DNA of 64,000 nucleotides from Phycomyces nitens (lineage: Eukaryota > Mucoromycota > Mucoromycetes > Mucorales > Phycomycetaceae), in assembly GCA_022702545.1 (NCBI GenBank), contig JAHRBC010000004.1, positions 2,356,001-2,420,000 of the forward strand, written 5' to 3'. Every line of letters begins with the position of its first letter. Within the stretch, counting starts at the first letter, position 1. The translations under genes and the position numbers were made by a program. This document shows, one piece after another, positions 57,663 through 64,000 of this stretch. The notes below the pieces were generated by a model. It did no database searches, was not told the DNA's origin, and saw only the letters and a program-made list of their open reading frames with translations.

Positions 57663-59576
57663 ATGAAAGCATCAGTAGATTAGCTCATTATACCACTGCT
57701 CAGCATTTCGCAAAAAATAATAATTCAAAAATACCACCATAAAGAATCACTTGAGCCATTACAAACCTTTCAATAAAACAAAGCAAACTTTGGTGATAAG
57801 AACATTTTTTCAGACGGAGACCAAAGCGAATCTGTTGTTTGGAAAACGAACTTTGGGGCTGGAGCCGCCGTACAAGCGAGTAATTAACCTTTAGTATTGG
57901 TAGTGCAATGTTTTTTGAACAATGATTACTATAAGCCAGGTATGTAATACAAGTTTTTGTATCAATGGTAACAAAAAAAAACAAGATATTTGCTTATCAA
58001 TGATGAGCAAATATTTCAGCTTATTCTTTCAATGCAATTGGGCCACAACATCAGGTCATGTAAAATCATTTACGTATATTTAAAAGTATTGATTACAAGT
58101 TCTTGTAATTATTTTTGAATCATCAAGTGTAATGGTGTGTCATATTTACTTTATCAGATAATGTGCATTAAAGAGTAAAAAATACCTTTTGGGTCCATGA
58201 AACACTGGATATAGATATTTCAAAGGATAAAAAATGGGGTGATATTAAAGTGACAGATAATGTATACGGGAATATTGAGAGACATATATCCCAAGAAAGA
58301 GCGAGATTAATAATAAAAAAGAGATTATGCAAGAGTATTGCATTTTTGCCATGAATTATGCCAAGTAATCCAGGAAGGTGGGTAAGTTTGTTGTTGTATT
58401 ACCATCTTACAACCTTTCATCACAATGATAATTCCAAGTGTTAATAAAAAAATGTATATATATACTTATGTTTTCCCAGACACATCTATTCTACAAAGGT
58501 TGTACGAGAGAATAAACTATACACAATGAGAATATAGCTTATCAAGGCATAATATACAAAGGCTTATGAGCAATATAACAAGGAAACCAAGCCTCCTTGA
58601 TCAACAAGTTTGCATTAGAATTCATTACTAAAAAAAAACCTTTGGCTGGCTTTTTGCCGGTTAATAAACAAGAATTGATATGATTCTCCTATAGTCCATG
58701 GCTGGCAAAGTAAGGATGTCTCGCATGTGGACAGATCTTTTAGGATTATATATTTATTTATTTTGTGAACCGCCAATTGTCGTACTTGTGTTCTATTTAC
58801 TCAAAAGTAGATTCACAGTATATTGACCAAGTTAGTTAAAACCCGGCCAATTTCAAGAAATATATTAGAAGATCTTGTTGTTAACAATATTGACATATTC
58901 AAGCGTCTATATTATATACCAAAAATACCGACTTATTGCTATTTATATAAAATAAACTTTCTTGAATGCAAGTATACAGTAATTTTACTTGATTTCAGAT
59001 TAGCATACATTTTGACATACATGAATACTGTTTTAATGCCTTGCAATTTAACAAGCACTGGTATGATATGAGTACTATTGTCTTTTTTTTTAAAATTTAT
59101 GAGCAAAGTGTGAGTAATTTGGGATCATCACTAGAGATACTTATAAAGAACAGCCCAAATAGAAGATCTTGACTTGCTATTCAAGCGATCGAGAGAACCC
59201 TGGCTTATTTAAGAATTGCTTGTAACCCAGCATATGTATATCTCATTGTTTGAGGAAATGAAAGGGCGGTGCAACATTCAAATCAAACCATGCTTTCTAG
59301 AATTTTAACCTCATAGAGTTAGTACGCCTTTACGTTTGAATAGGTTATAAAATCATAAAATATTATTTTACCACAGACATCTTAATATCCCAGTACACGT
59401 GTCGACTGGCCATCCCTCCAGCCGCCTTTATACAACGCATGGAATTTGTAACTAAAAGTGTCCTTATCGGTCTCTATTGATTGATGGCTTTGACTAAAAA
59501 AAGACTAGAAAATACACAACGTGTCTTAAAAAAGGCATACAAAGTGGGGGGCTGGGCAGGTGGGTTTTATTGGAAA
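57663..59576. other. AT-rich intergenic DNA
   Basis: No gene, RNA or repeat is supported in about 1.9 kb. Confidence 0.5.
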
Positions 59577-60021
59577 CTAAGAAAATGCCTCCGATTTGAT
59601 GACTAAATCACTAATGGACCATGAGGTGGGGCTGGAAGCTGGGAACTGGGAGCCTTGCAAGTCCATGGCTAATTCAAAAGGCTTTTTTTGGGGGGCTCGG
59701 ATTTTGAGAGTGTCACTTTTATATGGGCGTTGTGGGTTCAGAGTAGTAATGGCCTTTTGAATTGAGAATGCATATAAGCTCGGGTCCCCTTGTGTGGGTG
59801 GGTCTTGGGTCGTCTCCAAGGAGTTTTAATGGTTAGCATAAAAGATATTAATCGATTCTAATCATCACAAGTAAATGTGTCTTGCCAGCATTGTACTTGG
59901 CGCTCAATTCCCGATTTGATAATTCATAGAATCTTTTTCAGATTTGTACCCACACTTATGAGCTAGTTAACGTGGATATGAGGTGGTTTGTTCTTGACAA
60001 AGCGTCTATATTATATTCCAT
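59577..60021 (-). CDS. Hypothetical protein, three exons, 116 residues
   Basis: I do not recognise this gene. Exons 59972-60021, 59869-59932 and 59577-59813 join in phase from the ATG at 60021. Intron 1 is short (39 nt, gttaac...aaaag). Intron 2 is 55 nt (gtgatg...ttggag) with the branch word GCTAACC. The product starts MEYNIDALSRTNHLISTFYE, continues with a basic helix-like segment (LSNRELSAKYNAGKT), and has a Pro/Ser/Thr-rich second half with KIRAPQKKPF. The last exon is well coding in composition. No domain or membrane segment is visible. The first donor is the least certain point. Confidence 0.45.
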
Positions 60022-61849
60022 TATTGTGGATTCGATTGATCTGAAACAAATTAAAAACGCGTATTCGCCAAAGAGAATTAGTGATAATGTATAGTTAGTA
60101 ATGATCTGGTTGTCAGGTGAGTAAGTTCACCCAACAAAAATAATGTTCCGTAATTAAGCGAAAGTTTCTTTTCTGGGGAAGACAAGAGTGTCGTACATCG
60201 TTTATAGAATGATTTTCTAGGAAAAACAATCTTAGATAACCCGACCATGTGTTATCGAATGCTTCTTGTGGGTGGCAAGGGAGGTGCACTGATCTAACTC
60301 CAAGATTTGGTGTCTTGTTACATTTGAATAGAATGGGGAGATGCGGGTAAGTAACAATCAGCTCATTATCGTCTTCATCAGTCAAGTATACCCGACAGAC
60401 ACAATCTGTTTTCGGAAGAGTTGCAATATAATATAAGCATATATTTACACACACACACACACACACACATGCACATGCATTGTCTTGAGCTTGTTATTCA
60501 AAGCTAGTTATTCTCACAACTATCTTGGTGGATCTAGACTGGTATGTCATTAGGCTGCCTTTTTGGTGGCCATGGCATTTATAAAGAGGATTGTCAATGT
60601 TATATGATCATATATCTTGTTGTTTGTACCGCCTTCTCCGCTATAATAAATACAAAATCTATTTTGTAGGTTGATAGAACTGACCGGGGCTCGGCTACGC
60701 AAGACAATTAAATTTGAGGTCGGGCTAGATCATAGGATGCTTACTATGTTTTCCCTTTCCTTTTTGCTGTTTCCGAGTACCGGCTTGATAGCATACTTCC
60801 GGAAGAGTCAAGGCCTTTGGTATTTGTTGTGGTCCCAGCCTGTTGTCATGGGATACTCAAAGCAAACCAAGGTGTCTCGGGTTCATATAATATAATCATA
60901 ATCATAATGGCTGTCTGAATGTCCGTTGAAATAAGAATTTATTTTTGAATTATACTCTTCCATGGTAGTACACATTAAGCCATATTCATTAACCCACATT
61001 GGTGTAGAATTGAATGAAGGAAGAAAGAGAAAGAAAGGCAAGAAAAAATAAATAGCAAAAATATGTAATGCTGCCTAGAAACCAATGGTTATACAGCATT
61101 GCATTTTAGATTGTATTTTTTTTTCATGGAGTGCAAGAACGGACAGACATCAATGTTCAAACAATGAGCGCTCGAGCCAACGATTTGTCTCTCCCATTTT
61201 CTGGATAGATTATTTCGCAGAATAGCCTGTGAATTTGAAGCTTATCTTGGCACTTGAGTGACCTTTGTAAAAAAAGGGATTTTGGATCAATGATATCACT
61301 TAATCAATAAATGAAAGGAGCACAGACTGATGGCTATCATTAGACCACCATTGACCTCTTTATATTGTGTAACCATTTTTAAAAATAAATTGGTCACAGG
61401 GCGAGTTCATAATTCAATTTATTGCCATGGTTACTAAAACGGTTGATTTAGATGAACGATCTCAAGGTAATGCTAATAAGCAGCCTTGGGGTTTCTATTG
61501 ATAGAGATATTCGTGAAAGTGAAATGAGAAAATGAATTCCCATGACAGGTAAGACCGGCTATCACGAGTCGCGTATTTATATTATATATTAGTTCAGTTG
61601 GGGTGTCACCGATGATTATTTTACAAGAGCAGATTTAGCACGGATGATTTCAAATGAGCATAGTCCAACCTGGTTTCTGTGGATCATTCTCATGCATACA
61701 AAGGGTTTTAATTATGCTTTGTGTATCACACTCCTTTTTGTTAACAGTCGACAAAGCCACAGATAAACTGCATATATATATAACCAGGATTTCTATACCT
61801 AGCCCCGAATGTTCTCCAATCAGTAAACCATCTTATAATTTATACAGCC
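60022..61849. other. Intergenic with unassigned open stretches
   Basis: A minus-strand open run at 60113-60420 (VCRVYLTDEDDNELIVTYPH) and a plus-strand run at 60671-60895 (MLTMFSLSFLLFPSTGLIAY) look partly coding, but no start, splice pairs or family could be assigned. A (CA)n tract lies at about 60447-60470. Confidence 0.4.
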
Positions 61850-62051
61850 ATGACTGTCTCGACAAAAACACCAAATGTTTGCAGTGCCCAGACAAAGACA
61901 GTCGATACCACAAAAGTCTGCAGTGGCCGAGGAAAGAGTTATTGTCTGATCCATCGTCGATACTTTGAAACCAGCTGGTGTCCTGACTGTGGCCGTTCAA
62001 AAGGTAAACAAGCAAGCCAGAGAGTCATTTCTAACCATCTTTATAGTGTAA
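61850..62051 (+). CDS. 52-residue Cys-rich (zinc-ribbon-like) protein
   Basis: ATG at 61850 opens 51 codons. A 43-nt intron (62004-62046, gtaaac...tatag) then adds the last base pair of a Val codon and TAA. Five Cys and two Arg-rich turns are seen: VCSAQ, VCSGRGKSYCLIHRR and SWCPDCGRSK. The CxxC at the end and the earlier Cys/His residues could bind one zinc. Without splicing the frame continues 19 codons to 62062. A TATA-like run (ATATATATAA) sits about 70 bases upstream. Function unknown. Confidence 0.4.
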
Positions 62052-62499
62052 GACATTTCTGAAAAATGCTTGCAAAAAAAGGGTTATTCGACACCAAGGA
62101 AGAATAAAGGAACCTAAGAAAAATATTGTAATTATTTCATGTATCAAATATCCATAATCCAGTCCTTTCTTAAAAAAAAACATCATCTTAGACCTCTTTT
62201 TATATATTCTCTTTTTTAATCCTTCATAATCACTTCTTTGTATTATTCTGGATGTTACCCAAAACATATATCAAATAAACCCATGTGAAATCCCAATTTG
62301 CTTATATTCATTTGGTTTAAAAAAAGTACCCAGACTAAGTTTCATATCCTTTATACCAAAAACCCACTTACCACGTGCTCTATTGAGATCTTATAAGCGA
62401 TATTGGTAAAGGCACATAACATAAGAATCTCCATTTAAATTGCTCGATTTGGGCCAAAAAAAGCCAAACATCTTGTTCTTTATTGACAAAGCTAGCACG
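62052..62499. other. Intergenic between convergent genes
   Basis: AT-rich spacer between the 3' ends of the Cys-rich gene and phosphatidylserine synthase. Nothing else is recognised. Confidence 0.5.
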
Positions 62500-63338
62500 T
62501 CAAGGCTTTGGGATGTGCAATGTCTTGCTGATCATTAATGTTCCACTGACAGCATAAAGGAACACAAGCGGATGAAGTCCCCAATTCTTTCCAGCTAAAT
62601 TAACTAGTCGGCCCGGTAAATCCTCGAGATATCGATCATTGTAGACAAAATAGCCAAGAATGGCCACGATACTCAGCGAAGTGGGAATAGGTGTTCCCTC
62701 AAAGTAATTCACCTTTCCAGTAGCGTCTTTTGGCATCATAGCCACTGTGGCATTATAGCGTGCAAGTCGAGAGATTCCACAGCACACAAAATAGGTCAGG
62801 ACAACACTATCAAGGTATGTTCTCATGCCAACTATACCCTAATGTTAGATATCCAGAACGCTGCCAATTCAGACCCATAAACCTACTTGAAAATGCCAGG
62901 GCCGCCGGTGCCACACCAAATGAAATCTATCGGTCTTGTCAGCCCCTTTTTTCATTCATTCATAATAAAGTCTTACCAAGTCGGCTAAACTATCCAGCTC
63001 TTGTCCTAGCAACGAAGATCTATTCCGCAACCGTGCAACTCTTCCGTCCAGAAAGTCAAATAGCATGCCACAAGGCATGGCTATCATTGCAATATATAGA
63101 TCATTTACATCATTACTAATCAAATAACGCATCGACGCAAATATAGAAGTCACTCCACACACTCCATTCAACAGTGTGATTACATCGGCAATGTAAAAGT
63201 TTCTAGATGACAATTGTCAGAAACCTGTCATTTTCCATTTTCATCCTACCGAGCGAGCGAAAAGTGACCATTGTCAGTCGCAATACGAGTCGGGTCATCG
63301 GTCTTGAGGGTATCTTTAGAGCGGTTACGCAAAGACAT
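62500..63338 (-). CDS. CHO1: CDP-diacylglycerol-serine O-phosphatidyltransferase (phosphatidylserine synthase)
   Basis: Four exons (63250-63338, 62977-63202, 62887-62926, 62500-62831), all GT-AG and in phase, give 228 residues. The enzyme makes phosphatidylserine from CDP-diacylglycerol and L-serine in the endoplasmic reticulum, feeding the route to phosphatidylethanolamine and phosphatidylcholine. The CDP-alcohol phosphotransferase motif D-x2-DG-x2-AR-x8-G-x3-D-x3-D is complete in exon 2 (DFLDGRVARLRNRSSLLGQE onward to D-SLA-D). Serine-synthase features follow: ISFGVAPAALAF in the 40-nt exon 3, GISRLARYN, and NYFEGTPIPTS in exon 4. Several membrane helices are evident. The N-terminus (MSLRNRSKDTLKTDDP) is short and cytosolic. 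Length is somewhat below the 276 residues of yeast Cho1, mainly at the N-terminus. Confidence 0.93.
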
Positions 63339-64000
63339 TGTATTGAATAGGTATAAAGATAGAGAGAGGATATTTCATGGCCGTATCTTTATATATGATC
63401 TCTTTTTACTAGTATTCTACTGATTGATATACTTGCTTTCGATGACGCATGGATGATTTCATGTAAGGACCATTTAAGCGTAGGTTCAGCAATTGGGATC
63501 AATAATTTTCATTGGATTTTGATATACCGATCATGTATGTGTGTGAAATGGTTGGAAAGCAATACAAAGCAAGTAGGCAAATAATAGAAGACTCGGTCGA
63601 TCAAGAGGTTGTTATTCTATATATTTTATAGTTTTTTTTTAAATTATAAAGATTGTTTTGTATTGTACAAGATGATAATCAGTATACTTCTTTTGAGAAC
63701 ATTTTACTTTACAGACCCATGTCAATGATTGATAGAAATTTTTGGTTCCACCAAATCAAAGGTACAACCTTTCTTTCAACTTTCTCGTCCTAGCTTTATT
63801 AATTTGATATAATATCTGTGAAAATCCAATAATAATAATAATAATAATAAAGATGTAGATTCTGGCAATATAAAGAGTTCTATTTAATAAACACTTGGCG
63901 TTTTAATGTGGCACCGCACATCTTCTTTATCCAAGCCATGTAATATCTTGCATACTTTGGCTTGTGACATGGAAAACTATCCTTTTGGCACATACACTCA
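63339..64000. other. AT-rich intergenic DNA with (AAT)n tract
   Basis: Promoter side of the phosphatidylserine synthase gene. It includes an (AAT)n microsatellite at about 63828-63850. No further gene is supported before the window edge. Confidence 0.55.

Overview
The window looks like nuclear DNA of an early-diverging filamentous fungus, most likely Mucoromycota (Mucorales-like). The reasons are: AT-rich intergenic DNA, many GT-AG introns of about 40-85 nt, conserved fungal genes (CDC34-type E2, dicarboxylate carrier DIC1, phosphatidylserine synthase, Ssh4-like SPRY protein), a ferritin of bacterial FtnA type, and a dense layer of decayed Tc1-like, LINE and Helitron-type elements. The species was not determined. 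All gene models were spliced by eye from frame, phase and splice-site consensus.

Layout. 1-0.68 kb: 5' part of a frameshifted Tc1-like transposon cut by the window edge. 5.3-7.4 kb: a small unrecognised two-exon gene and the ferritin gene. 8.7 kb: tRNA-Val(CAC), followed by about 2 kb of extremely AT-rich DNA. 11.9-13.4 kb: one copy of a dispersed repeat, then a decayed LINE 3' fragment. 13.5-15.3 kb: a two-zinc-finger gene. 15.9-16.7 and 25.7-26.1 kb: two more copies of the dispersed repeat. 17.4-18.7 kb: a foldback structure with a perfect 78-bp inverted repeat. 18.7-23.9 kb: an island that is visibly less AT-rich, with a repeat-bearing broken gene and a long acidic low-complexity gene. 27.4-30.8 kb: a LINE with broken ORF1, reverse transcriptase, no visible endonuclease and a duplicated 3' tail.

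From 31.9 to 47.2 kb lies the host-gene-rich half: a 47-residue protein with a CaaX-like end, a Gly-Ser repeat protein, a TauD-family dioxygenase, CDC34, DIC1, a SPRY protein with a PPxY motif, and a single-pass membrane protein. From 47.2 to 59.5 kb the DNA is mostly AT-rich and holds one membrane-protein gene plus relics of Tc1-like, Helitron/PIF1 and DDE transposons. The right end holds two small genes and phosphatidylserine synthase.

No operon-like cooperation is seen. Two threads recur: ubiquitin biology (CDC34 and a candidate Rsp5-adaptor SPRY protein within 4 kb) and mitochondrial or membrane functions (DIC1, ferritin with a presequence, CHO1). No clearly new defence or mobile system was found. 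The most unusual observations are the foldback element, the microexons and GC-AG intron in the TauD and CDC34 genes, the LINE tail duplication, and the lipidation-type small protein.
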